Positions 27,612-35,802 of a stretch of 64,000 nt of DNA are shown here, piece by piece. This DNA is from Bacteroidota bacterium (GTDB taxonomy: Bacteria > Bacteroidota > Bacteroidia > Chitinophagales > Chitinophagaceae). The translations under genes were made by a program, and so were the position numbers. The stretch's first letter is position 1, and each line of letters opens with the position of its first letter. The notes under the pieces were generated by a model. It did not search any database. It was not told where the DNA came from and saw only the letters and a list, made by a program, of their open reading frames with translations. The DNA lies in NCBI GenBank assembly GCA_018267955.1, contig JAFDXL010000004.1:162200-226199 (forward strand), read 5' to 3'.

Positions 27612-28937
27612 ATGCAAACCGATATTATCGCTAAAAAACGGCTTTACAGGGCCTGGTCTATGTACGATTGGGCAAATTCAGCCTACAATCTTGTTATTAC
27701 ATCTACTATATACCCCACCTATTATCTTGCGGTAACAACTACCGAAAAAAATGGTGCCACATCTGATATTGTCGACTTCTTTGGTATCAAAATAACAAAC
27801 AGCGTTCTTTTCTCGTATTCCCTGGCTTTGGCCTACCTGCTCATAGCTATTTTATCTCCCATCCTGTCCTCCATAGCAGATTATAAAGGAAACAAAAAGT
27901 CTTTTATGAAACTATTCTGCTACATAGGTTCTCTTTCTTGCTGCGGGCTCTTCTTCTTCACAGGCGATCATGTAGAGCTTGGGGTAATTCTATCAGCAGT
28001 TGCTGCGGCTGCTTTTTATGGCAGCCTGGTATTTTATAATTCCTTTTTGCCAGAAATAGCACCCGAAGAAGACAGGGATAAACTAAGTGCGCAGGGCTTT
28101 GCCTATGGTTATATTGGCAGTGTGCTGTTGCAACTCATCTGCTTCGTATTTGTTTTAAACCCCGATACATTCGGCATTACGGTAGGGATGGCATCGCGTA
28201 TCTCCTTCCTGCTGGTAGGTATCTGGTGGATAGGATGGGCGCAAATACCCTTTGCAAGGCTGCCAAAGGGCAGGCCCCTGGAGCAGCACCCGGAACATAA
28301 TATCCTTAGCAACGGATTCCATGAGCTGCGAAAGGTATGGAAGCAGGTAAGGAGCCTGCCGGTACTGAGCATTTATCTCTTAGCCTTTTTCCTGTATAGC
28401 ATGGGCGTACAAACGGTTATGGTGGCGGCTACAATTTTCGGAGACAAGGTTTTAAAGCTGAGCACGCCACAACTGATCACCACCATATTAATTATCCAGT
28501 TGGTAGCCATAGCAGGCGCATATATAATGTCGAAACTATCGGAGAAATTCGGTAACCTCACTGTATTAATATGGGTAGTATTCATTTGGGTAGGCGTTTG
28601 TATTGGCGCCTATTATACCACAACTGCCATGCAGTTTTACATCATTGCCACAGTGGTAGGTTTAATAATGGGTGGTATACAATCCCTTAGCCGTTCCACC
28701 TATTCAAAACTAATGCCCGAGACCAGGGACACTACCTCTTTCTTTAGTTTCTATGATGTAACCGAAAAGATTGCACTCGTAATAGGTATTTTCTCATTTG
28801 GGTATATTGATAGCCTTACCGGCAGCATGCGCAATTCTGTTTTGGCGCTCATCACCTTCTTTGCCGCGGGTATGATTGTTTTGTATCTTGCCATTGTAAA
28901 AGCGAGGAAAGAACATTTAAAGTCAACCGTTATTTAA
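27612..28937 (+). CDS. MFS transporter, UMF1/Atg22-like family
   Basis: A 441-residue inner-membrane transporter with about 12 hydrophobic segments. The N-terminal WSMYDWANSAYNLVITSTIY and FNSFLPEIA-like FYNSFLPEIAPEEDRDKLSA are hallmarks of the UMF1 family, related to yeast vacuolar amino-acid effluxer Atg22. A second half with GGIQSLSRSTYSKLMPE is also typical. The substrate in bacteria is not known; amino-acid or small-metabolite export is possible. It lies one base upstream of the MBL hydrolase gene, so the two share an mRNA. Confidence 0.9.
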   Translation: MQTDIIAKKRLYRAWSMYDWANSAYNLVITSTIYPTYYLAVTTTEKNGATSDIVDFFGIKITNSVLFSYSLALAYLLIAILSPILSSIADYKGNKKSFMKLFCYIGSLSCCGLFFFTGDHVELGVILSAVAAAAFYGSLVFYNSFLPEIAPEEDRDKLSAQGFAYGYIGSVLLQLICFVFVLNPDTFGITVGMASRISFLLVGIWWIGWAQIPFARLPKGRPLEQHPEHNILSNGFHELRKVWKQVRSLPVLSIYLLAFFLYSMGVQTVMVAATIFGDKVLKLSTPQLITTILIIQLVAIAGAYIMSKLSEKFGNLTVLIWVVFIWVGVCIGAYYTTTAMQFYIIATVVGLIMGGIQSLSRSTYSKLMPETRDTTSFFSFYDVTEKIALVIGIFSFGYIDSLTGSMRNSVLALITFFAAGMIVLYLAIVKARKEHLKSTVI

Positions 28938-28938
28938 A

Positions 28939-29778
28939 ATGAGATTATTTACAGTAAATGCAGGGTATTTTAAGCTGGATGGTGGCGCTATGCATGGTGT
29001 TGTGCCTAAGAGTATGTGGAACAGGGCCAACCCCGCTGATGAAAACAATATGTGCAGCTGGGCAATGCGTTGTATGCTGATAGAGCATGGCAATTACAGA
29101 ATACTGATAGACAATGGAATGGGTGACAAGCAGGATCCAAAATTCTTTAGCTTTTATTATCCTCATGGCGAAGACAGCCTGGAAAAATCGCTCGCTAAAC
29201 ATGGCTTTACCACGGATGACATTACTGATGCTTTCCTGACGCATCTTCACTTTGACCATTGTGGCGGCGCTATAAAAAAAGACGATGGCAAATTGGTACC
29301 CACTTTTGCAAAAGCAATTTACTGGAGTAATGAAGCACACTGGGAAAGTGCTTTGAACCCAAACGAACGTGAAAAAGCATCTTTCCTGAAAGAGAACATC
29401 GTGCCTATACAGGAAAGCGGGCAATTGCGCTTTATAGACACACCTGATGGCGACTACTGGATAGACGGCATACAGATCAAATATATGAAGGGTCATACAG
29501 ATAATATGATGCTTCCCCTTATTGAATATAACGACCGGAAAGTACTTTTTTGCACGGATTTGCTGCCGAGTGTAGCACATATTTCCATGCCCTGGGTAAT
29601 GGCTTACGATATGCGCCCACTGGATACACTGAATGAAAAACGGGCAATCCTGGAACAGGCAGCAGACGAGAATTGGGTGTTATTCTTTGAGCATGATCCT
29701 AAAGTAGAGTGCTGCACAGTGCATAACGATAACGGCAGGATAAAAGTGAAAGAAACCTTCGCGCTGCACGAGCTCTAA
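28939..29778 (+). CDS. MBL-fold metallo-hydrolase
   Basis: A 279-residue cytosolic protein. The metal motif HLHFDHCGG (H-x-H-x-D-H), a later His in KGHTDNMML and the bridging Asp in FCTDLLPS give the complete dinuclear zinc site. The overall layout (YRILIDNGMGDKQDPKF before the motif) resembles quorum-quenching lactonases and related hydrolases, but the substrate cannot be fixed. It starts one base after the stop of the UMF1 transporter gene, so the substrate may be linked to that transporter (inference). Confidence 0.9.
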   Translation: MRLFTVNAGYFKLDGGAMHGVVPKSMWNRANPADENNMCSWAMRCMLIEHGNYRILIDNGMGDKQDPKFFSFYYPHGEDSLEKSLAKHGFTTDDITDAFLTHLHFDHCGGAIKKDDGKLVPTFAKAIYWSNEAHWESALNPNEREKASFLKENIVPIQESGQLRFIDTPDGDYWIDGIQIKYMKGHTDNMMLPLIEYNDRKVLFCTDLLPSVAHISMPWVMAYDMRPLDTLNEKRAILEQAADENWVLFFEHDPKVECCTVHNDNGRIKVKETFALHEL

Positions 29779-29912
29779 TGTATTTTCCACAAAAAACTGA
29801 ATAATATCCACTTATCTTGCAATAAGGTTGGTGCCATTCATATTTTACTGACAAAAACCTGTAGCTTGGGCTAAAATTCCCCAATTGTTTACTTATTAAA
29901 ATTTCAACTATT

Positions 29913-30119
29913 ATGGATACATCTAAAATGATCAAAGCGTACTGCCTGAAAACCAAGGAAAAAAACGTACCGATGCACGACGCCGTTATTACCAAAACCG
30001 CAAAGGGCGGCTATATGGCTGCCGGCCATGATGGCAAAGGCAACAAAATGGCTGCAATCATGAGCGAAGCTAAAGCGCTGCAGGCTATTAAAGACGGAGT
30101 TGCTAAACAAGGATTCTAA
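29913..30119 (+). CDS. Small 68-residue protein, DUF5679-like without zinc cysteines
   Basis: A soluble protein with no signal peptide. The start AYCLKTKEKNVPMHDAVITK and the following Gly/Lys-rich GGYMAAGHDGKGNKMAAIMS resemble the short YCxxCKxK modules of the DUF5679 family, but the second zinc Cys is replaced by Thr and no Cys pair remains. A Lys/Ala-rich helix ends the protein. Its own intrinsic terminator follows at 30144-30164, so it is likely a real single gene. Its function is unknown. The family link is tentative. Confidence 0.65.
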   Translation: MDTSKMIKAYCLKTKEKNVPMHDAVITKTAKGGYMAAGHDGKGNKMAAIMSEAKALQAIKDGVAKQGF

Positions 30120-30143
30120 TTGATTATTGCAATACAGTGAACG

Positions 30144-30164
30144 AAACCGGGCTATGCCCGGTTT
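30144..30164 (+). terminator. Intrinsic terminator after the 68-residue gene
   Basis: A nine-base perfect stem AAACCGGGC with loop TAT and GCCCGGTTT, followed by a T run. Confidence 0.9.
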
Positions 30165-30230
30165 TTTTGTTTTTGAGAAATAAGTTTCCCGCACAGCAAT
30201 AATGGCAAAGTATATTTCTTTATACCCATC

Positions 30231-30238
30231 TACCTTTG
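30231..30238 (+). promoter_or_regulatory. Bacteroidota -7 element (TACCTTTG) for the first AraC gene
   Basis: Exact TAnnTTTG match only seven bases before the ATG at 30246, so transcription is predicted to begin at or next to the start codon. Confidence 0.5.
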
Positions 30239-30245
30239 TGCTGCA

Positions 30246-31064
30246 ATGGTAAAGGAACTACTCACATACATCAGCCGGCACCTGGATGAGGACATAACGC
30301 TCGAAGCGCTCGCCAGGCACACAGGTTATTCGCCTTTCCATCTGCACCGGAAGATAAAGGATGAGCTGGGCGAACCCGTAGGTGATTTTATAAAAAAGCA
30401 AAGAATACAAACTGCAGCAGACCTGCTATCCCTTACCGACTTGCCTGCCGGAGAGATAAAATATCTTGTAGGATATAGCAATGACAGCAGCTTTTCCAAA
30501 GCGTTTAAAAGCGTAATGGAAATATCGCCCCGGCAATTCAGATCAGAGGGTAAGTTTCGTGGCAAATTATCCTCCCTTCCCGGAAGCTATCTGTCACTCA
30601 ATTGTGAAGTCAGGAATCTGCATACACAGGAAGCCATCATATTCCCGAGCATTGGTGATTACTTTAGTAAATCTGTTTATAACGTCTGGAAGGATGTAAA
30701 AGAATTTATTGAGCACGAAAAACTGAATGAAGAAGATTTCGATTTTTACGCTGTGCTTCACGCCTGCCAAAACGTAACACCCGGCCCGGGGCGCTATGAT
30801 GCCGCGATAGTGCCAAAGAAACCAAACAAATTAAACGCCAGTAAATTCTTCAGAACGTATTTACCCGGCGGAAAGTATGCCCGATATAAATTTTGCTGCA
30901 AAGTGGATCAATACCGTGAAAACACCCTTTTAATTAATAAGCACCTGGTTGAGGAAGCCTGCCTTAAACATAGCACAGGCGTATCGTACTTCAAATTCCA
31001 GGCGCTTCCAAACTATCAAAACCCGGACAATACTCTTATTGAATGGATGATACCCATTAAATAA
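30246..31064 (+). CDS. AraC-family regulator with GyrI-like ligand domain
   Basis: A 272-residue regulator with the order reversed from classic AraC: the two helix-turn-helix motifs come first (residues about 5-105, with TLEALARHTGYSPFHLHRKI and YSNDSSFSKAFKSVMEISP). A GyrI-like/effector-binding domain follows (FRTYLPGGKYARYKFCCKVD to the end), as in Rob and SoxS-related multidrug sensors. It would bind DNA directly and sense a small hydrophobic ligand. The target is unknown. The hemerythrin-like gene 88 bases downstream has its own promoter element but may also be read through. Confidence 0.88.
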   Translation: MVKELLTYISRHLDEDITLEALARHTGYSPFHLHRKIKDELGEPVGDFIKKQRIQTAADLLSLTDLPAGEIKYLVGYSNDSSFSKAFKSVMEISPRQFRSEGKFRGKLSSLPGSYLSLNCEVRNLHTQEAIIFPSIGDYFSKSVYNVWKDVKEFIEHEKLNEEDFDFYAVLHACQNVTPGPGRYDAAIVPKKPNKLNASKFFRTYLPGGKYARYKFCCKVDQYRENTLLINKHLVEEACLKHSTGVSYFKFQALPNYQNPDNTLIEWMIPIK

Positions 31065-31119
31065 CAATTTTATTACAAACTTTGTCGGTTTTATTCTATT
31101 TAGGAAGAAATAGCCGGGA

Positions 31120-31127
31120 TAATTTTG
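31120..31127 (+). promoter_or_regulatory. Bacteroidota -7 element (TAATTTTG) for the hemerythrin-like gene
   Basis: Exact TAnnTTTG match 25 bases before the ATG at 31153. Confidence 0.45.
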
Positions 31128-31152
31128 CATAAAAATCAAACACAATCATATC

Positions 31153-31836
31153 ATGTCACAACCACGTTACAACGTATTCAACCAGATACATAAAGGGCTA
31201 AGGGCTCTTATGTACGACACTGCAAAGAATATCCAGCAAATGGATTTTGAACAACCTAACGCATCAGAGGTTATAGACCAGGTATTGCTGGTAGTAGATC
31301 TATTTGATGAACACGCACATCATGAAGATACCCACATCCTGCCAATGGTTGTAGCACACAATGCAGCCTTAGTAGATTCTTTTGAAAAAGACCACGAACT
31401 GGACCACAAACTTTCTGAAGACCTGCGCAGCCTATGTGCATCATGGAAAAATGCAACATCAGACATGGAGCGCATGAAAATCGGCCAGGGAATATTCTAT
31501 GCTTTCAATGAGTTTATTGGGTTCAACCTGTATCATATGAACAGGGAAGAGCACGAATTACTGCTTACGCTTTGGCAACATTATACAGACGAGGAAATTC
31601 TTGCCGCTCAGCAGGCTATTATCCAAAGCATACCACCAGAAACCATGATGATAGAAAGCCGCTGGATGATGAGCACGCTTAACAACTTGGAAATAATAGG
31701 CTGGCTGGGCGCCATAAAGGCCAATGCTCCTGAAGAAATATTTATGGGCTATGTAAAACTGGCTGCGGAAACCTTAAGCGAAAAAAGGTGGAATACCATA
31801 GCTAATGCATTAAAAATAGAGCAGGTAGCAGCTTAA
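31153..31836 (+). CDS. Hemerythrin-like (HHE) domain protein
   Basis: A 227-residue cytosolic protein, largely helical. The first half has the HHE pattern of His and acidic metal ligands: FDEHAHHEDTHILPMV, then FEKDHELDHKLSEDL, then LYHMNREEHELLLTLW. Such four-helix bundles bind a di-iron or mono-iron centre and act in oxygen or nitric-oxide sensing and iron-centre repair. The C-terminal half (residues about 150-227) is helical and I do not recognise it. It is flanked by two AraC regulators. Confidence 0.82.
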   Translation: MSQPRYNVFNQIHKGLRALMYDTAKNIQQMDFEQPNASEVIDQVLLVVDLFDEHAHHEDTHILPMVVAHNAALVDSFEKDHELDHKLSEDLRSLCASWKNATSDMERMKIGQGIFYAFNEFIGFNLYHMNREEHELLLTLWQHYTDEEILAAQQAIIQSIPPETMMIESRWMMSTLNNLEIIGWLGAIKANAPEEIFMGYVKLAAETLSEKRWNTIANALKIEQVAA

Positions 31837-31876
31837 AATTGTCGGTTTTTTTCAATCATTAACAAAATATAGATAT

Positions 31877-31884
31877 TACTTTTG
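31877..31884 (+). promoter_or_regulatory. Bacteroidota -7 element (TACTTTTG) upstream of the second AraC gene
   Basis: Exact TAnnTTTG match about 208 bases before the ATG at 32093, which would give an unusually long leader of about 200 bases. Confidence 0.45.
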
Positions 31885-32092
31885 CATCCTGATTGAAACG
31901 AAGAGCTTATTAACGAGAAGAAAATTTTATAAAACAAAACCTAAATGCTGTAACCATTTATAAGCCAAAGGGATGAAAATTTGCAGCATTAAAACAGACC
32001 ATTAGAGCACTATAGAATTTTAGATGAATATTAGGCGCAAGGCAACAAAAATGTTTTCATTAAAAAGCTAAGTATTTATCAAAAGATAAACG

Positions 32093-32932
32093 ATGAAGAT
32101 CCATTACAGAGAATTCAAACCTTCTCTTGCACTACAACCGTACGTAGACAACTACTGGTTCCAGGTATTTGACGGAGCTGCCAATGAGGTATCTCCTATA
32201 CAAACCTGCTTGCCACTGGGTATGTCGCAGATCATCATCCACGTAAACAGGCATGACTGTTTTGCCTTTTTTGATAATGAATGGAAAAGGCTTCCCGACG
32301 CATTTTTTGTGGGCATCTATAAAGATGCCGTAACCTGGAAGACATCCGGATATTCTGTATGCTTCGGTATTAACCTGAAGCCCGAAAGCCTGATGAAGCT
32401 ATTTAAGATACCGGCATCTACCGTTTTCAATTCGTACACAGACATTAACAACTTTGTGAGTAAGAAGGTTGCTGTGTTGTCTGAGAAAATGTTCGACATA
32501 GAGTGCCCGGTATTGCTTACCAAGCTGGCTGAAGAGTTCCTTTTTACGCAGCTTAGAAACATGAAAGAGGAACGTAATTTTGTGGATGAAGCCACTAAAA
32601 TGATCAGGCAAAGTAAGGGCAAAATATCTATTGAAGACCTTAGCCGGCACCTATACGTGAGCGAAAGAAAACTGCAAAGAGGCTTTAAAGACTACTTAGG
32701 CACCAGCCCTAAAACATATACACGGATCATCAGGTTTCGCAACGCTTATGAATATGTGCAACAGGCAAGACAAAAGGAAGCCATATCCTGGGTAGATGTT
32801 TCTTACCATCACGGGTATGCAGACCAGGCGCATCTGATACGCGATTTTAAAGAGTTTACAGGTACAATACCTACAAATGTAATACACAGCAAAGGCGGAT
32901 TCTACCAGCTAAGCGAAGAACTGATTTACTAG
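32093..32932 (+). CDS. AraC-family regulator with DUF6597-like sensor domain
   Basis: A 279-residue regulator. Residues 1-150 (FKPSLALQPYVDNYWFQVFD, LPLGMSQIIIHVNRHD) look like the DUF6597 cupin-type sensor often joined to AraC DNA-binding domains. Two helix-turn-helix motifs occupy the C-terminus (ISIEDLSRHLYVSERKLQRG, DVSYHHGYADQAHLIRDFKE). It probably controls the adjacent cytochrome c and lipoprotein genes (inference from position). The ligand is unknown. Confidence 0.85.
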   Translation: MKIHYREFKPSLALQPYVDNYWFQVFDGAANEVSPIQTCLPLGMSQIIIHVNRHDCFAFFDNEWKRLPDAFFVGIYKDAVTWKTSGYSVCFGINLKPESLMKLFKIPASTVFNSYTDINNFVSKKVAVLSEKMFDIECPVLLTKLAEEFLFTQLRNMKEERNFVDEATKMIRQSKGKISIEDLSRHLYVSERKLQRGFKDYLGTSPKTYTRIIRFRNAYEYVQQARQKEAISWVDVSYHHGYADQAHLIRDFKEFTGTIPTNVIHSKGGFYQLSEELIY

Positions 32933-33032
32933 ATAGCAGACAGACATACCATTTACCGTTGACATGTTTTTATATGCCAATAGCCAATGTTATATGTTGT
33001 AAATAACAATTAAACATAAAATAGACATAAAA

Positions 33033-33602
33033 ATGAAAAGAACAATGTACCTGGCGGCCCTTGGCATGTCAGTAGCTTTCGTAGCGTGCAAATCAACGCC
33101 TGAGAAACCAACAGCGGAGGTTTCTAAACAAGAAAAAATTAAAAGAGGTGAATACCTGGTAACGACCATCGGTTGCGGGGATTGTCATACTCCTAAAAAG
33201 ATGACGCCGCAGGGGCCTGCGCCTGATATGGAAAGATACCTGTCCGGCTATAATGCGGACAATCCACTGGGTGAATATGATACAACTATTGCCAAAAGTG
33301 GACGATGGGTACTATTTGCAGGAGACCTGACGGCTGCTGCCGGCCCGTGGGGTGTGAGCTTTGCGGCTAACCTGACACCGGACGGAACCGGGATAGGCAA
33401 CTGGAGCCTGGATAACTTCCGCCGCGCACTGAGAGAAGGCAAGTACAAGGGAATTGCCAGCTCACGTCCGTTACTGCCACCGATGCCATGGCAAAACTTT
33501 GCGCACCTTAACGATGAAGATATCGAGTCAATCTACGACTATCTACAATCTATTAAGCCAATCAAAAACCTGGTACCACAGGCGATACCACCTAAAATGT
33601 AA
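33033..33602 (+). CDS. Cytochrome c lipoprotein, single heme
   Basis: A 189-residue envelope protein. A hydrophobic start with a lipobox-like FVAC (Cys19) suggests a lipoprotein. The heme-binding CGDCH motif is at residues 48-52 within RGEYLVTTIGCGDCHTPKKM, and the Met in LLPPMPWQNFAHL is the likely sixth ligand. This fits small c-type cytochromes that pass electrons to oxidases or dehydrogenases. Heme attachment would need the CcmE/CcsA system coded at 46288-49238. The DUF5602-like lipoprotein gene 38 bases downstream is probably cotranscribed. Confidence 0.88.
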   Translation: MKRTMYLAALGMSVAFVACKSTPEKPTAEVSKQEKIKRGEYLVTTIGCGDCHTPKKMTPQGPAPDMERYLSGYNADNPLGEYDTTIAKSGRWVLFAGDLTAAAGPWGVSFAANLTPDGTGIGNWSLDNFRRALREGKYKGIASSRPLLPPMPWQNFAHLNDEDIESIYDYLQSIKPIKNLVPQAIPPKM

Positions 33603-33640
33603 TCCTTCAATTATTTTATAACGATCAACTAAACACAGAA

Positions 33641-34426
33641 ATGAAAAAAATGATGACAGTGGCTGCTTTAGCAGTCGCAGTAACAAGCTTTGTGTCTTGT
33701 AAAAAGAAAGATAAAGATGCAGACCTTTCCGGCACTTACAATTCTGCCGAGGTAATGATGGGTAATGGTAAAGTGTACTCATGGGCGTCGCTCGATAAGA
33801 ATGGCAATCCGACTGCGGTAGGCTTTACGCTCAATGATGCGGCACTTAACGGCTTGCCGGCAGCGGACACTGATAAAGGCCATACGCACGAGCATAGCTA
33901 TGAAATGATATTACCCAGCCAGGCATCCAAAACACCATTCAACCACATAGTAATAGACTGGAACCCGGCAGGCCACGAACCTGCTCCTATTTATACTATC
34001 CCCCACTTCGATTTTCATCTATACATGATCTCTAAAGAAGAAAGGGCTAAAATACCTCCGTACGAAGTAGACAGTACAGGTTTCAAGAAATATCCGTCCG
34101 CCGACTACTTGCCTTCCAACTATATAAACCCCGGCGGCGGAGTTCCTGAAATGGGCAGCCACTGGATCGATATGAACACCCCCGAACTTCACGGAAATCC
34201 ATTTACGCTGACGTTTATTTATGGCACTTATAACGGGCAGGTAAACTTCATTGAACCAATGATCACTTACAATTACCTGAAAAGCCTGACGGACTATAAC
34301 CAAACAGTGCCAAGGCCTAATAAGGTTGCCAAATCCGGTTATTACCCCACCCGTTACAGGATCACCCATGCTAACGGCGCTTATACTGTTTCATTCGAAG
34401 GAATGGAATGGCGAGACGCAAGCTAA
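33641..34426 (+). CDS. Hypothetical lipoprotein, possibly DUF5602-like
   Basis: A 261-residue lipoprotein with lipobox FVSC followed by Lys-rich KKKDKD, the usual Bacteroidota pattern. It has HTHEHSYEMILP, FNHIVIDWNPAGHEP, PHFDFHLYMISKEERAKI, EMGSHWIDMNTPELHGNPFT and FIYGTYNGQVNFIEPM. The many His residues suggest metal or heme contact. I recall similar segments in proteins labelled DUF5602, but I could not verify this. It sits directly downstream of a cytochrome c gene and has a terminator after it. Confidence 0.65.
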   Translation: MKKMMTVAALAVAVTSFVSCKKKDKDADLSGTYNSAEVMMGNGKVYSWASLDKNGNPTAVGFTLNDAALNGLPAADTDKGHTHEHSYEMILPSQASKTPFNHIVIDWNPAGHEPAPIYTIPHFDFHLYMISKEERAKIPPYEVDSTGFKKYPSADYLPSNYINPGGGVPEMGSHWIDMNTPELHGNPFTLTFIYGTYNGQVNFIEPMITYNYLKSLTDYNQTVPRPNKVAKSGYYPTRYRITHANGAYTVSFEGMEWRDAS

Positions 34427-34445
34427 ATTTACATTGTCGTATCAG

Positions 34446-34467
34446 AGGGGAGCTTTCCAGCTCCCCT
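34446..34467 (+). terminator. Intrinsic terminator after the lipoprotein gene
   Basis: A nine-base stem AGGGGAGCT / AGCTCCCCT with loop TTCC, followed by TTATTT. The T run is short, so the confidence is moderate. Confidence 0.65.
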
Positions 34468-34537
34468 TTATTTGCGTTATGACAAAATCATGACAATCCA
34501 TTTCCTATATGTATAATAACATAAAAAAGCAGGCTTA

Positions 34538-34545
34538 TACCTTTG
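34538..34545 (+). promoter_or_regulatory. Bacteroidota -7 element (TACCTTTG) for the TolB-like gene
   Basis: Exact TAnnTTTG match 19 bases before the ATG at 34565. Confidence 0.5.
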
Positions 34546-34564
34546 CAACCATAAATACTTGAAA

Positions 34565-35656
34565 ATGCGCGTAGTTTATCCATTACTCCTTCTACTTACA
34601 GTTAGTTTTAACGCAGAAGCACAAAAGCAGAAATACGAACACCAAAATCAATCGTCTACGATCACCTATCCGGAAGAAAAGCACTTCAGGAACGTGCAAC
34701 AATTGACCTTTGGTGGGGACAATGCAGAGGCTTATTTCAGTTTTGATAGCAAGGCAATTGTTTTCCAGCGCACTAACCCGAAGGAAGGCCTTATGTGCGA
34801 CCAGATATTTTATGGTAAACTGCCTAAGTCAAAAACAGATAAATTCAGTTATAAGCTGGTAAGTACAGGTAAGGGACGCACCACATGCGCTTACCTTACA
34901 CCCAACGGTAAGCACGTTATATACGCATCTACACACAAAGCAGCAGACACTTGCCCGCCTGTGCCTGATAAAAAAGCATTGAAAAAATACGTTTGGCCGA
35001 TCTATAGCAGCTTCGACATATTTGAAGCAGATCTGAATGGCAAGATCATAAAGCAATTGACGAATGTGGAGGGATATGATGCGGAAGCGACTATTTCTCC
35101 TAAAGGTGATAAGATCATATTCACCTCTACCCGCAATGGCGACCTGGACCTTTATACCATGAACCTTGATGGCACAAATGTAAAGCAGATCACACACGAG
35201 CTGGGTTATGATGGTGGCGCATGGTTCTCTCCGGATGGTAAGAAGATAGTATGGCGGGCCTCCCGTCCTAAAACAGAAGCGGATGTAAAAGAATATAAGG
35301 ACTTACTGGCACAGGGCCTGGTTGCCCCTACCAGCATGGAAGTTTATGTTGCAGATGCCGATGGCAGTAATGTACAACAGGTTACTAATCTTGGAAAAGC
35401 TAACTGGGCGCCTAACTTCACCCCTGATGGCAAACACATCATTTTCGCGTCCAATCATGAATATGAAAGAGGATTCCCGTTCAATATTTACCTGGTAAAC
35501 CTGGATGGTACAGGCTTAGAAAAAATATCCCACGATGGTGGCTTTGACGCATTCCCCATGTTCTCTCCGGACGGTAAAAAACTGATATTCTCCTCCAACA
35601 GGAACAATGGCGGCACCCACGATACAAACGTATTTATTGCAGACTGGGCAGAGTAA
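34565..35656 (+). CDS. TolB-like periplasmic beta-propeller (PD40 repeats)
   Basis: A 363-residue exported protein from the ATG at 34565; a TTG two codons earlier is also possible. Signal peptide MRVVYPLLLLLTVSFNAEAQ. The rest is a propeller of WD40-like PD40 blades: ATISPKGDKIIFTSTRNGDL, AWFSPDGKKIVWRASRP, APNFTPDGKHIIFASNHEYE and FPMFSPDGKKLIFSSNRNNG. Such propellers usually bind proteins or peptides in the periplasm. The tol-pal genes are not nearby, so this is not the canonical TolB. Confidence 0.85.
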   Translation: MRVVYPLLLLLTVSFNAEAQKQKYEHQNQSSTITYPEEKHFRNVQQLTFGGDNAEAYFSFDSKAIVFQRTNPKEGLMCDQIFYGKLPKSKTDKFSYKLVSTGKGRTTCAYLTPNGKHVIYASTHKAADTCPPVPDKKALKKYVWPIYSSFDIFEADLNGKIIKQLTNVEGYDAEATISPKGDKIIFTSTRNGDLDLYTMNLDGTNVKQITHELGYDGGAWFSPDGKKIVWRASRPKTEADVKEYKDLLAQGLVAPTSMEVYVADADGSNVQQVTNLGKANWAPNFTPDGKHIIFASNHEYERGFPFNIYLVNLDGTGLEKISHDGGFDAFPMFSPDGKKLIFSSNRNNGGTHDTNVFIADWAE

Positions 35657-35675
35657 TCACATTATAAAATAAGCT

Positions 35676-35701
35676 ATAGGGTTTCGTTTCTGAAACCCTA
35701 T
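35676..35701 (+). terminator. Intrinsic terminator after the TolB-like gene
   Basis: A ten-base perfect stem ATAGGGTTTC / GAAACCCTAT with a six-base loop, followed by TTCATTTTA. Confidence 0.75.
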
Positions 35702-35802
35702 TTCATTTTATACGATATTTTATAAATACTATCCTTATCAAGTATTCCGGATTAATTACGGTGCAAATTTGTTAATTTAGCACCCCGTATAATAACATTT
35801 AC

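Noticed and set aside
28945..29580. Minus-strand open frame of 211 codons opposite the MBL gene
   Set aside because: The plus strand encodes a full MBL metal site; the antisense frame has no recognisable motif.
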